Of a DNA stretch of 64,000 nt, positions 7,306 to 15,930 are shown one piece after another (position 1 is the first letter of the stretch; each line of letters starts with the position of its first letter). Position numbers and translations under genes: made by a program. This DNA is from an uncultured Allofournierella sp. (lineage in GTDB: Bacteria > Bacillota > Clostridia > Oscillospirales > Ruminococcaceae): positions 38,420 to 102,419 of the forward strand of contig CALWNE010000032.1 in the NCBI GenBank assembly GCA_944382705.1, written 5' to 3'. The notes under the pieces were generated by a model. It ran no database searches. It had not been told where the DNA came from and worked only from the letters and a program-made list of their open reading frames with translations.

Positions 7306-8906
7306 AGGTCTTTTTCCTCCTGTTGTACCGGCACATTGATGGTAATGGTGGTACCAAGCCCCGGTGTGGACTCCACCCGGATGGTACCGCCGTAACTTTC
7401 CAGCATCTGCTGTACCAAAGCAAGGCCGGTGCCTCGGCCCTCGCCTTTGGTGGAATAGCCCTGCTGGAACATCCGCTGGCACACATCCGGCTCCATGCCA
7501 CAGCCGCTGTCCTCCACACAGATGAGCAGGCCTTTTTCCTCCTCCAGAATGCAAACCTCCACCTCCCGCACTGCCCCGCTGGCCACATGACGGAAGGAAT
7601 CGAAGGCGTTTTCAATCAGATTGCCCAAAATCAAAATCATGGCATGGGTAGAAAGGCAGCGGCTGCCCTGGAGCAGCTTGCTGGAAGGGTCCAGGGAAAA
7701 ATGCACCTGCAATTCCTGGGCACGGCTTAATTTGCCAATCAGCAAGGCTGCCACAGAAGGCTCCTGGATGCGCTTGGTTATATCCCCGGTGGACTGGGCC
7801 CGTGCCTTGGTCAGCTCCAGCACATAGCGTTCCGCTTCCTGGTATTCCTCCAGCTGCAGCAGGCCCAAAATCACATGGAGCTTGTTCATAAATTCGTGGT
7901 TGTTGGCCCGCAGTGCCTCCATCACATGGCGCACGCCGGTCAGATCCTGGGCCAGCCGCATCATCTCGGTTCGGTTGCGGAAAATGGCCACTGCCCCAAT
8001 GATTTTGCCCTCCTTGCGCACCGGCACCCGGTCTGCCAGCACCTTTGCATCCTGCAACGAGCGCAGGGGCACATTGTATTCCGGCTGGCCGGTTTGCAAA
8101 ATACGTTCCAGCGTGCTGGCCGGGTATACCTGGTGCAGCTTTGCCCCCAGGGGCTGCTGAGCATCCAGGTGCAGCATCTCCACCGCTGCGGCATTCACAT
8201 ACACAATCCGGCTGGCTGCATCAATGGCCAGCACCCCTTCCTCCAGTGCATCCCATACCTCGGTGCGCTGATCCACCATCTGGGCAAACACATTGGGCTC
8301 ATAGCCCTTTAGTTCCCCTTTAATCTGCACCGCCATGCGCCGGGCCAGTACCGCACCAATCAGCACCGCCACCACGCCAATGAGCAGGTACTGGGCCAGT
8401 GTAAGGCCCACCACTGCATACACAAAACGCTCATGTACCCCTGTCATCACATAGCCCAGCAGCTGCTGGTCCTGGTACACCGGGGCAAAGGCACAGCGTT
8501 CCAGCCCATGCTCCGTTTTCATGCGCTGCGGGGCCAGGCTTTCCCCAGACCTGGGCAGGGTAACATAGTCGCCGGACCAGCGGCCGCCAAACACAACCAC
8601 CTGCCCCTGGGGATCGGCCACCAGCACCACATCCACCCCTTCCATCTGGGCGGCTACCGCCTGCACCAGCTCCTTGTCCTGATTTTGGCCGGTCATCAGC
8701 AGCCGTTTTACGGTATCGGTCTGGGCCAGCACGGCCGCCATCTCCTGCATATGCTGGTTCTGCATGGTTTCGCTGGTGTGCATATTCAGGCACAGGCTGC
8801 TCACCAGCCCCAGCAAAAGCGCCGCCACAATGCCCAGAACGCTCAGCAGCGAAAGCTGGCTGGTGAGGGTATTTTGCACTTTGTGCAGCAATTTCAAGGG
8901 TTTCAT
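7302..8906 (-). CDS. CitA/DcuS-family sensor histidine kinase
   Basis: A 534-residue membrane kinase. Transmembrane helix 1 at about 18-41, an extracytoplasmic PASC-type sensor at 42-163, helix 2 at 166-188, a cytoplasmic PAS domain at about 215-315, and a kinase core with His337 in NNHEFMNKLHVILGLLQL. The NHEFxNKLHxI motif is diagnostic of the CitA/DcuS group. The ATPase domain has NLIENAFDSF, CVEDSGCGM and GRGTGLALVQQML. Members sense citrate, malate, fumarate or similar acids. No carboxylate transporter gene is nearby, so the ligand is open. The ATG follows AAGGAGGAG. The response regulator overlaps its stop. Confidence 0.92.
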   Translation of the reverse strand: MKPLKLLHKVQNTLTSQLSLLSVLGIVAALLLGLVSSLCLNMHTSETMQNQHMQEMAAVLAQTDTVKRLLMTGQNQDKELVQAVAAQMEGVDVVLVADPQGQVVVFGGRWSGDYVTLPRSGESLAPQRMKTEHGLERCAFAPVYQDQQLLGYVMTGVHERFVYAVVGLTLAQYLLIGVVAVLIGAVLARRMAVQIKGELKGYEPNVFAQMVDQRTEVWDALEEGVLAIDAASRIVYVNAAAVEMLHLDAQQPLGAKLHQVYPASTLERILQTGQPEYNVPLRSLQDAKVLADRVPVRKEGKIIGAVAIFRNRTEMMRLAQDLTGVRHVMEALRANNHEFMNKLHVILGLLQLEEYQEAERYVLELTKARAQSTGDITKRIQEPSVAALLIGKLSRAQELQVHFSLDPSSKLLQGSRCLSTHAMILILGNLIENAFDSFRHVASGAVREVEVCILEEEKGLLICVEDSGCGMEPDVCQRMFQQGYSTKGEGRGTGLALVQQMLESYGGTIRVESTPGLGTTITINVPVQQEEKDL

Positions 8907-8974
8907 AACGGGCGGGCTCCTCCTTTTTGGGGCTAAAGCAATCTGCCGGCCATCATCCGGCGGCTTGTGCCCTT

Positions 8975-9003
8975 ATCATACCACAATTACCCAGACGGCA
9001 CAA
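8975..9003 (-). promoter_or_regulatory. Candidate promoter of the two-component operon
   Basis: Minus strand TTGTGC (8998-9003) and TATGAT (8975-8980), 17-bp spacer, about 70 bp before the kinase start. Confidence 0.5.
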
Positions 9004-9191
9004 ATGACGCCACAGGGCCGTTTTTTCGCTGTGATTTCTGCACAATGCCGGTGCATTTTTTCCACATTGGTTTGCCTCTATTATGAAAATCGTCGGTTTG
9101 TTTGGTTTTTTATTTTTTTTAGTTTCGTAAGACTTGCCCCTAACCGGAGAACAGCTTACAATAGGGCAGGTATCAAAAGGGGGGAGAATCT

Positions 9192-9872
9192 ATGGATATC
9201 AAAGAGGAACTCGCACAAGCGCTGCAAAACAAAACTGCATTTGAAATTCCCATTTTTGGCGGTATTCCCGTGCCGGAATCTGCGGTGGTAAGCTGGATTT
9301 TGATTGCCGGCATTACGCTGGTTGCCATCTGGCTGACCCACGACATGAAAAAGGTACCGGGCCGCAAACAGATGGTGGCAGAAGCGCTGGTGGGATTTTT
9401 GAACAACTTCTGCCGCGAAAACCTGGGCCATCACTGGCGCAGCTACGCACCCATTCTGGGTACCATGGGCATCTATCTGGTACTGGCCAACCTTTCGGAA
9501 TTTGTGGGCCTTACCCCGCCCACCAAGGACCTGAATGTAACCGCTGGCCTTGCCATTATGTCGGCTTTGCTGATTTATGGTTCCAGCTTTCGCGTTAAGG
9601 GGCTTAAAGGCGGACTTCGCAAATTTGCGGAACCTTCGCCCATTGTTGCGCCCCTGAACATTCTGGAGATTGGCATCCGGCCGCTTTCGCTGTGTATGCG
9701 TCTGTTTGGCAATGTGTTTGCATCCTTTGTCATTATGGAACTCATCAAAATTGTGGCGCCGGCCATTGTGCCCATCCCCTTGAGCCTTTATTTCGATGCA
9801 TTCGACGGCATCATCCAGGCGGTGGTTTTTGTTTTCCTGACCACGCTGTTCCTGGGCGAAGCCATTGAATAA
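9192..9872 (+). CDS. atpB: F0F1 ATP synthase subunit a
   Basis: A 226-residue integral membrane protein forming the ion half-channels of F0 next to the c-ring. The essential Arg is in LSLCMRLFGNVFASF, preceded by NILEIGIRPLS. The following GGGGGGAG-type site and ATG give a short N-terminus for the family. First gene of the ATP synthase operon; no atpI is found upstream. The region before it (8907-9191) is AT-rich and probably carries the operon promoter, but no clear -35/-10 pair stands out. Confidence 0.95.
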   Translation: MDIKEELAQALQNKTAFEIPIFGGIPVPESAVVSWILIAGITLVAIWLTHDMKKVPGRKQMVAEALVGFLNNFCRENLGHHWRSYAPILGTMGIYLVLANLSEFVGLTPPTKDLNVTAGLAIMSALLIYGSSFRVKGLKGGLRKFAEPSPIVAPLNILEIGIRPLSLCMRLFGNVFASFVIMELIKIVAPAIVPIPLSLYFDAFDGIIQAVVFVFLTTLFLGEAIE

Positions 9873-9923
9873 CCACCTTTCACCAACATTTTTTAAACAT
9901 TGATTTTTAGGAGGAACTTTATT

Positions 9924-10145
9924 ATGACTACCGCTACTGCTATTGGTGCTGCTATCGCTGTTCTGGTTGGCCTGGGTGCAGGCCTGGGCATTGGTATTGC
10001 CACCGGCAAATCCAACGAGGCCATTGCCCGCCAGCCCGAAGCTGCCGGCAAAATCAGCAGCAACCTGCTGCTGGGCTGTGCGCTGGCCGAAGCTACCGCT
10101 ATCTACGGTTTCCTGATTGCCATCCTGCTGATCTTCATGCAGTAA
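9924..10145 (+). CDS. atpE: F0F1 ATP synthase subunit c
   Basis: A 73-residue hairpin of two membrane helices joined by the conserved polar loop ARQPEA. The ion-binding carboxylate is Glu56 in LAEATAIYGF. Compared with the Na+-binding c subunits of Ilyobacter and Acetobacterium, the Gln of helix 1 is replaced by Ile23, and the Ser after the Glu is Ala57; Thr58 and Tyr61 remain. This favours proton over sodium coupling, as inference. ATG at 9924 follows TAGGAGG; an earlier in-frame Met has no ribosome site. Confidence 0.95.
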   Translation: MTTATAIGAAIAVLVGLGAGLGIGIATGKSNEAIARQPEAAGKISSNLLLGCALAEATAIYGFLIAILLIFMQ

Positions 10146-10161
10146 TGGGAGGCGAGATGCC

Positions 10162-10653
10162 GTGACGATTTTAAACCTGAATGCAGAAATACTGTGGGTG
10201 TTTTTAAACCTGGCAATTCTGCTTCTTTTAATGAAAAAGTTTTTGTTTGGCCCGGTCACCCGGATGCTGGACGAACGCTCCAAGGAGATTTCGGATAACA
10301 TTCAGGGTGCCCAGGCCCGCATGGAAGAGGCAAACCAGACCAAGGCCGAGTACGAGGCCCACCTGCTGGCCGCCAAAAAGGAGGCCCAGGCTATTTTGGA
10401 CCAGGCCAGAAAGCAGGCCCAGGCAGACTACGAAGCCAAGATGGAACAGGCCCGGCAGGACATTAGCCGTTTGCAGGCCGCTGCCCAGCAGCAGGCCCAG
10501 GCCGACAAGGACGCCATGCTGGCCCAGGCACGGCAGCAGATTGCCATGCTGGCCCTGATGGCTGCCTCCAAGGTTTCTCAGCAAAACATGAATGCCGATG
10601 CCGACCAGGCCCTGGTTACTGCCTTCCTGAGTGAAGTGGAGGAACACGCATGA
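10162..10653 (+). CDS. atpF: F0F1 ATP synthase subunit b
   Basis: A 163-residue peripheral stalk subunit: one N-terminal membrane helix (about 8-26), then a long charged Ala/Gln/Lys-rich helix (KAEYEAHLLAAKKEAQAI) that dimerises and reaches to the delta subunit. The start is GTG at 10162, set by GGGAGG 9 bp upstream; the nearby ATG at 10157 runs into a stop at once. The gene overlaps atpH by 4 bp (ATGA). Confidence 0.93.
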   Translation: MTILNLNAEILWVFLNLAILLLLMKKFLFGPVTRMLDERSKEISDNIQGAQARMEEANQTKAEYEAHLLAAKKEAQAILDQARKQAQADYEAKMEQARQDISRLQAAAQQQAQADKDAMLAQARQQIAMLALMAASKVSQQNMNADADQALVTAFLSEVEEHA

Positions 10654-11165
10654 GCCAGACAGCCCAGCGCTATGCTGCCGCCTTGTTCCAGACCGGTGTT
10701 TCCGAACAGCAGCTGCGCCAGAGTGCCAGCCTGATTTTGGAAAACCCCGCTTTGTACCAGGCGTTGGTAAGCCCGGCAGTCCGTTTAAAAGAAAAGCAGG
10801 CGGTGATTCACCGCCTGCCTTTTGCAGACTGCCCCAAACAACTGCTTCATTTTTATGAGCTTTTGGCCGAAAAGGGCCGTTTTTGCATCCTGAGCGAAAT
10901 TGTACACCAGTTCCACCTGCTGCAGCTGGCCAGCGAGAACAAGGCTGTTTGTCTGCTGCGCTGTGCCCATGCACCCAGCCAGCAAACGGTTTCTCAGCTG
11001 GGCCGGGCCATGTGCCAGCTCCATAAGCTGGCCGCCGTGGAAATGCAGGTTTGCATCGAGCCTGCCCTGCTGGGCGGCTTTGTGCTGGAAATCAACGGAA
11101 CCACATACAACAAGAGTGTCAGCGGGCAGCTTCAGCGTTTGTCTCGCCAGCTGCAAGAGAGGTGA
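10650..11165 (+). CDS. atpH: F0F1 ATP synthase subunit delta
   Basis: A 171-residue stator subunit that joins F1 to subunit b. It has the N-terminal six-helix domain beginning QRYAAALFQ and the C-terminal stretch with the usual GGFVLEINGTTYNKSVSGQL, the delta signature of the type GG-x-I-x-GD-x-x-x-D-x-S, here somewhat degenerate. Start overlaps the stop of atpF. Identity follows from these remnants and from its fixed place between atpF and atpA. Confidence 0.9.
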   Translation: MSQTAQRYAAALFQTGVSEQQLRQSASLILENPALYQALVSPAVRLKEKQAVIHRLPFADCPKQLLHFYELLAEKGRFCILSEIVHQFHLLQLASENKAVCLLRCAHAPSQQTVSQLGRAMCQLHKLAAVEMQVCIEPALLGGFVLEINGTTYNKSVSGQLQRLSRQLQER

Positions 11166-11170
11166 ATCCT

Positions 11171-12688
11171 GTGAATCAGTCCGAAGAAATTATCTCCATC
11201 CTGCGGGAGGAGATTGAACATTACGATAACCGTGCCACCTGCGATGAGACCGGTTCCATTTTGGAAATTGGTGATGGCATTGCCACCATCTACGGCCTGC
11301 GCAACGCCATTTACGGCGAGCTGGTGGAGTTTGAAAACGGCACCAAGGGCATTGTGCTGAACCTGGAGCGGGACAGCGTGGGTGTAGTTCTGCTGGGCAA
11401 GCAGGACGGCCTGGCAGAGGGCAGTGTGGTAAAGCGCACCGGCCGTGCCGCTGATGTGCCTGTGGGCGACGCCATGATTGGCCGCACCGTGGATGCTCTG
11501 GCCCGTCCCATCGACGGCCTGGGCCCCATCGAAACCACCCAGACCCTGCCCATCGAGCGAGAAGCCTCCGGTGTTGTTTCCCGTGAGCCAGTGAATGTGC
11601 CTTTGCAGACCGGTATTTTGGCCATCGACGCCATGGTACCCATTGGCCGTGGCCAGCGTGAGCTGATTATCGGCGACCGCCAGACCGGCAAAACCTCCGT
11701 TGCTGTGGACGCCATTCTGAACCAGAAAGGCAAGGATGTTATCTGCATCTATGTGGCCATCGGCCAGAAGGCTTCCACCGTGGCACAGCTGCGCAACACC
11801 TTTGTAAAATACGGTGCCATGGAGTATTCCATCATTGTATCCAGTCCTGCCAGCGAGCCGGCTCCCCTGCAATACATTGCCCCCTACTCCGCCACCGCTC
11901 TGGGCGAATACTTTATGTCCCAGGGCAAGGATGTGCTGATTGTGTACGACGACCTTTCCAAGCACGCTGTGGCCTACCGTGCCCTGTCCCTGCTGCTGCA
12001 CCGCAGCCCCGGCCGTGAAGCATACCCCGGCGATGTGTTCTATCTGCACAGCCGCCTGCTGGAGCGTTCCTGCCGGCTGACCCAGGAGTACGGCGGCGGC
12101 TCCATGACCGCTCTGCCCATCATCGAAACCCAGGCAGGCGATGTTTCCGCCTATATTCCCACCAATGTGATTTCCATCACCGATGGCCAGATTTATCTGG
12201 AGAGCAACCTGTTCTTCTCCGGCCAGCGTCCCGCCGTCAATGTGGGCCTGTCCGTCAGCCGTGTGGGCGGCAGTGCTCAGACCAAGGCGGTTAAAAAGAC
12301 CGCCGGTACCCTGCGCATCGACCTGGCCCGTTTCCGTGAGCTGGAGGTATTCACCCAGTTCAGCTCGGATTTGGACAAAGCCACCCAGAATGCACTGGAC
12401 CACGGCAAGCGGCTGATGGAGCTGCTCAAGCAGCCTTTGTACTCCCCCATGAGCGTAAGCCGTCAGGCTACCATCCTGTATATTTCCACCAATGGTCTTT
12501 TGGCCGATGTGCCCCTTGCCCATGTGCGCACCGTGGCCCAGGGCTTTGTGGACCATCTGCAAAACACCCAACCCCAGCTGCTGGAGGAAATCGACACCAC
12601 CGGCGCACTGTCCGCCGCCGTTGCCGAAGGCATCCGCTCTGCACTGGAGGGATATAAGGATCAGGTGAGCGCACAATGGAAAGCATAA
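11171..12688 (+). CDS. atpA: F0F1 ATP synthase subunit alpha
   Basis: A 505-residue non-catalytic nucleotide-binding subunit. P-loop GDRQTGKTSVAVD, then VYDDLSKHAVAYR and the ATPase alpha/beta signature region around PAVNVGLSVSRVGGSAQ with the Arg finger. The start is taken as GTG at 11171, eight bases after AAGAGAGG; a second GTG at 11162, in frame, overlaps the ribosome site and is less likely. The open frame extends further upstream only through atpH. The start codon follows the atpH stop by 5 bp. Confidence 0.96.
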   Translation: MNQSEEIISILREEIEHYDNRATCDETGSILEIGDGIATIYGLRNAIYGELVEFENGTKGIVLNLERDSVGVVLLGKQDGLAEGSVVKRTGRAADVPVGDAMIGRTVDALARPIDGLGPIETTQTLPIEREASGVVSREPVNVPLQTGILAIDAMVPIGRGQRELIIGDRQTGKTSVAVDAILNQKGKDVICIYVAIGQKASTVAQLRNTFVKYGAMEYSIIVSSPASEPAPLQYIAPYSATALGEYFMSQGKDVLIVYDDLSKHAVAYRALSLLLHRSPGREAYPGDVFYLHSRLLERSCRLTQEYGGGSMTALPIIETQAGDVSAYIPTNVISITDGQIYLESNLFFSGQRPAVNVGLSVSRVGGSAQTKAVKKTAGTLRIDLARFRELEVFTQFSSDLDKATQNALDHGKRLMELLKQPLYSPMSVSRQATILYISTNGLLADVPLAHVRTVAQGFVDHLQNTQPQLLEEIDTTGALSAAVAEGIRSALEGYKDQVSAQWKA

Positions 12689-13656
12689 AAGAAATCCGGG
12701 TGCGCATTAAGAGCGTGGATCAGACCCTTAAAATCACCAACGCCATGTATCTGATTTCCTCCTCCAAAATGCGCAAGGCACGCCAGCAGCTCAACGGCGT
12801 GCACCCCTACTTTCAAAAAATTCAGGATACCATTGCCGATATCCTGCACCACTCCGGCCGGCTGGACCATCCCTATATGGAAAAGCGCCCTGGCCATAAC
12901 CGTACCGTGGGTTATGTTGTGGTAACCGGCGACAAGGGCCTTTGCGGTGCCTACAACCACAATGTGCTCAAGCTGGCCGAAGAAAAACTGGCACAAACCC
13001 CCAACTACCGTCTGTTTGTAATCGGCCAGGTGGGCCGGGCCTATTTTACCGGCCGGGGCATCCCCTTTGAAACCGACTTTCTGTACACCGCACAGGACCC
13101 CACCATCACCCGCTCCCGGGACATCAGCGAGGAGATTGCCAAGCTGTTTTTAAGCGGCGAGCTGGACGAGGTTCACATGGTGTTCACCTACATGGTAACA
13201 CCCCTGATGATGGAGCCCCGCACCTACCAGCTGCTGCCCCTGGATATCAACCAGTTTGAGTACACCGAGCCGGAATACAGCGGCGGCCAGTACAAGCGCC
13301 GGGTAACCTATGTGCCTTCCTCTTACAAGGTTATGGATAAAATCGTGCCCGGCTATCTGAAAGGTGTGGTGTTTGGCTGCCTGGTGGAATCCTTTTGCAG
13401 CGAGCAGAACGCCCGCATGACCGCCATGGATTCTTCCACCAAAAACGCCCGTGAGATGATTCGCACCCTTTCGCTGGAGCTGAACCGTGCCCGCCAGGCC
13501 GCTATTACCCAGGAAATTACCGAGATTGTGGGCGGCTCTCAGCAAAAAAAGGTGTGCCTGCACACCGCTGCCCTGCCAAAGCCGGATGCGGTTTATCTGG
13601 TGCAGGCCGACGGCACCCCCACCCAGCTGCCCAGCCCGGCAGCCCCAACCCTTTGA
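12676..13656 (+). CDS. atpG: F0F1 ATP synthase subunit gamma with a C-terminal extension
   Basis: A 326-residue central rotor shaft, longer than the usual 285-295. The N-terminal helix (IKEIRVRIKSVDQTLKITNAM), the Rossmann-like middle (VVTGDKGLCGAYNHNV) and the C-terminal helix (NRARQAAITQEITEIVGG) are normal. Other gamma subunits stop within about five residues of EIVGG; here 39 residues follow, including the Cys- and Pro-containing CLHTAALPKPDAVYLVQ and a Pro-rich end. Codon use in the tail looks like coding DNA, and neither alternative frame stops early, so a simple frameshift is not indicated, although an A7 run lies at the junction. The gene overlaps atpA by 13 bp. Confidence 0.93.
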   Translation: MESIKEIRVRIKSVDQTLKITNAMYLISSSKMRKARQQLNGVHPYFQKIQDTIADILHHSGRLDHPYMEKRPGHNRTVGYVVVTGDKGLCGAYNHNVLKLAEEKLAQTPNYRLFVIGQVGRAYFTGRGIPFETDFLYTAQDPTITRSRDISEEIAKLFLSGELDEVHMVFTYMVTPLMMEPRTYQLLPLDINQFEYTEPEYSGGQYKRRVTYVPSSYKVMDKIVPGYLKGVVFGCLVESFCSEQNARMTAMDSSTKNAREMIRTLSLELNRARQAAITQEITEIVGGSQQKKVCLHTAALPKPDAVYLVQADGTPTQLPSPAAPTL

Positions 13657-13683
13657 TTTATTCTCTGAAAGCGAGGAACCGAT

Positions 13684-15081
13684 ATGCAAAACCAAGGTAC
13701 CATCGCACAGGTTTTGGGCCCCATTGTAGATGTGGAATTTGACAGCGGCAAGCTGCCTGCCATCAACGAAGCCCTGACCGTGCAGCTGAACGGCACCGAA
13801 CAGGTGATGGAAGTTGCCCAGCATGTGGGCGGCAACACCGTGCGCTGCATCATGCTCAGCCCCAGCGAGGGTTTGGGCCGTGGTGTGGCTGTTACCGCCA
13901 CCGGCGCCCCCATTGAGGTGCCCGTGGGCGAAAAATGCCTGGGCCGTATGTTCAATGTTCTGGGCAAGGCCATTGACGGCGGCGAGGATGTAAAGGACGC
14001 TGACAAGTGGTCCATCCATCGCCAGCCCCCCGAATTTGTGGACCAGAGCCCTGTGGTGCAGATTCAGGAAACCGGCATTAAGGTCATCGACCTGCTGGCT
14101 CCCTATGCCCGTGGCGGCAAGATTGGTCTGTTTGGCGGCGCCGGTGTAGGCAAAACCGTTTTGATTCAGGAGCTGATCCGCAACATTGCCACCGAGCACG
14201 GCGGCTATTCCATCTTTACCGGCGTGGGCGAGCGTACCCGTGAGGGCAACGATTTGTGGCGTGACATGAAGGACAGCGGCGTTCTTTCCAAAACCGCACT
14301 GGTCTTTGGCCAGATGAACGAGCCGCCGGGAGCCCGTATGCGTGTGGCACTCACCGGCCTGACCATGGCCGAATATTTCCGTGACCAGGAAAAGCGCAAT
14401 GTGCTGCTGTTCATCGATAACATCTTCCGTTATGTGCAGGCCGGCAGCGAGGTATCCGCTCTGATGGGCCGTATGCCCAGCGCCGTAGGCTACCAGCCCA
14501 CTCTGGCCAACGAGGTGGGTGCTTTGCAGGAGCGTATTACCTCCACCCGTGATGGGGCCATCACCAGCGTGCAGGCTGTGTATGTGCCCGCCGACGACCT
14601 GACCGACCCGGCCCCTGCCACCACCTTTACCCACCTGGATGCCACCACCGTTTTGAGCCGTAAAATCGTGGAACAGGGCATCTACCCCGCTGTGGACCCG
14701 CTGGAATCCAGCAGCCGTATTCTGGAGCCGGATGTGGTGGGCAGCCGTCACTACAGGGTAGCCCGCGGCACCCAGGAGCTGCTGCAGCGCTACAAAGAAT
14801 TGCAGGACATCATCGCCATTCTGGGCATGGAAGAACTGAGCGACGCCGACAAAAAGACCGTGGAGCGTGCCCGCCGCATTCAGCAGTTCTTCAGCCAGCC
14901 CTTCTTTGTGGCCGAAACCTTTACCGGTATGCAGGGCCGCTATGTGCCCTTGAGCGAAACCATCAATAGCTTTGAGGCCATTCTGGGCGGCGAGCTGGAC
15001 AAATACCCCGAAACTGCCTTCTCCATGGTTGGTACCATTGACGAGGTGCGGGAAAAGGCCCGTGCACAGGGGGCGATTTAA
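13684..15081 (+). CDS. atpD: F0F1 ATP synthase subunit beta
   Basis: A 465-residue catalytic subunit. P-loop GGAGVGKTVLIQELI, catalytic Glu in GVGERTREGNDL, LLFIDNIFRYVQAGSEVSALMGRMPSAVGYQPTL region, and the C-terminal helical domain with EELSDADKKTVERARRIQ. The loop corresponding to DELSEED reads MEELSDADK, the usual site of contact with gamma and epsilon. The stop codon shares one base with the atpC start (TAATG). Confidence 0.97.
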   Translation: MQNQGTIAQVLGPIVDVEFDSGKLPAINEALTVQLNGTEQVMEVAQHVGGNTVRCIMLSPSEGLGRGVAVTATGAPIEVPVGEKCLGRMFNVLGKAIDGGEDVKDADKWSIHRQPPEFVDQSPVVQIQETGIKVIDLLAPYARGGKIGLFGGAGVGKTVLIQELIRNIATEHGGYSIFTGVGERTREGNDLWRDMKDSGVLSKTALVFGQMNEPPGARMRVALTGLTMAEYFRDQEKRNVLLFIDNIFRYVQAGSEVSALMGRMPSAVGYQPTLANEVGALQERITSTRDGAITSVQAVYVPADDLTDPAPATTFTHLDATTVLSRKIVEQGIYPAVDPLESSSRILEPDVVGSRHYRVARGTQELLQRYKELQDIIAILGMEELSDADKKTVERARRIQQFFSQPFFVAETFTGMQGRYVPLSETINSFEAILGGELDKYPETAFSMVGTIDEVREKARAQGAI

Positions 15082-15482
15082 TGGCTACTCTGTTTTTGGA
15101 GATTATCACCCCGGAGCGGCAGTTTTACATTGGCCCTGCGGAGGAACTGGTTATCCCCGCCATTGACGGCCTGTATGGCGTGCTGCCCGGCCACGAGCCT
15201 GCCGTAACCGCCATGGAGCCGGGCGAACTGCGCTTTCGGGTGAACGGCGAGTGGAAAACCGCCGCCATTGGCCAGGGCTTTGTGGAAATCATGCCGGAAC
15301 GGGCCATTGTGCTGGTGAGCAGCGCCGAGGACCCGGCGGAAATTGACGCCAAGCGTGCCCAGGAAGCTTTGGAGCGTGCCGAGGAACGCCTGCGCCAGAA
15401 AAAGAGCGTGGAAGAATACCATCGCTCCAAGGCCGCTATGGCCCGTGCCATGGCCCGCCTGAAGGTATCTGGCCGCCGCTGA
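15081..15482 (+). CDS. atpC: F0F1 ATP synthase subunit epsilon
   Basis: A 133-residue subunit: N-terminal beta-sandwich (LEIITPERQFYIGPAEELVIPAIDGLYGVLPGHEP) and two C-terminal helices (AQEALERAEERL; KAAMARAMARLKV) that can rise to brake ATP hydrolysis. Last gene of the operon, followed after 60 bp by a strong terminator. Confidence 0.95.
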   Translation: MATLFLEIITPERQFYIGPAEELVIPAIDGLYGVLPGHEPAVTAMEPGELRFRVNGEWKTAAIGQGFVEIMPERAIVLVSSAEDPAEIDAKRAQEALERAEERLRQKKSVEEYHRSKAAMARAMARLKVSGRR

Positions 15483-15540
15483 TGGCTCTTTGCAGCTGAT
15501 TTTGCGGCTTTTGTGGTTTGACCCATGTGTTTTGTATCAA

Positions 15541-15577
15541 AAAAGGAAGGAGAGCCACGGCTCTCCTTCCTTTTTTT
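15541..15577 (+). terminator. Terminator of the ATP synthase operon
   Basis: AAGGAAGGAGAGCC pairs with GGCTCTCCTTCC with a 4-nt loop, followed by seven T residues. Confidence 0.9.
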
Positions 15578-15930
15578 GCCTGCTGCCCTCTTTGCCCCTG
15601 CCCCAAATCCGGGCATTCCCCCCAGGATAGTAAACCAGCTTATGGATGCACCATGAACTGGTTTTTAAATGGCTATTTAGGAAATATCATCCTTTCATCT
15701 TCACAATCTTTGTACATTTTTTCGGCAAATTTACGCAAAATGCACAAATTCAGTCCCTGCAAACTTGTTATTAAATCAAATTTCACTTCAATTACTGCCA
15801 GATTGCCCGGAATAGGGTATAATATCTTTGTAACTATTTTGATACAAACATCCATATTATGGCTTTTTTTCCATGATAAAGTGGATTATTTTGTTTCAAT
15901 GTTCACCCAACAGAAAGTGAGGGCAACCTT
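15578..15930. other. AT-rich intergenic region before the LCP gene
   Basis: No gene is visible in this 350-bp stretch. Base composition falls well below the neighbours in GC. It carries the LCP promoter listed separately and nothing else that I can support. Confidence 0.6.
15795..15823 (+). promoter_or_regulatory. Candidate promoter of the LCP gene
   Basis: CTGCCA (15795-15800) and TATAAT (15818-15823) with a 17-bp spacer. The -10 is perfect, the -35 weak. About 100 bp of leader. Confidence 0.5.

Noticed and set aside
13150..14751. A 533-codon antisense frame over atpG/atpD
   Set aside because: Same shadow effect over strongly codon-biased ATP synthase genes.
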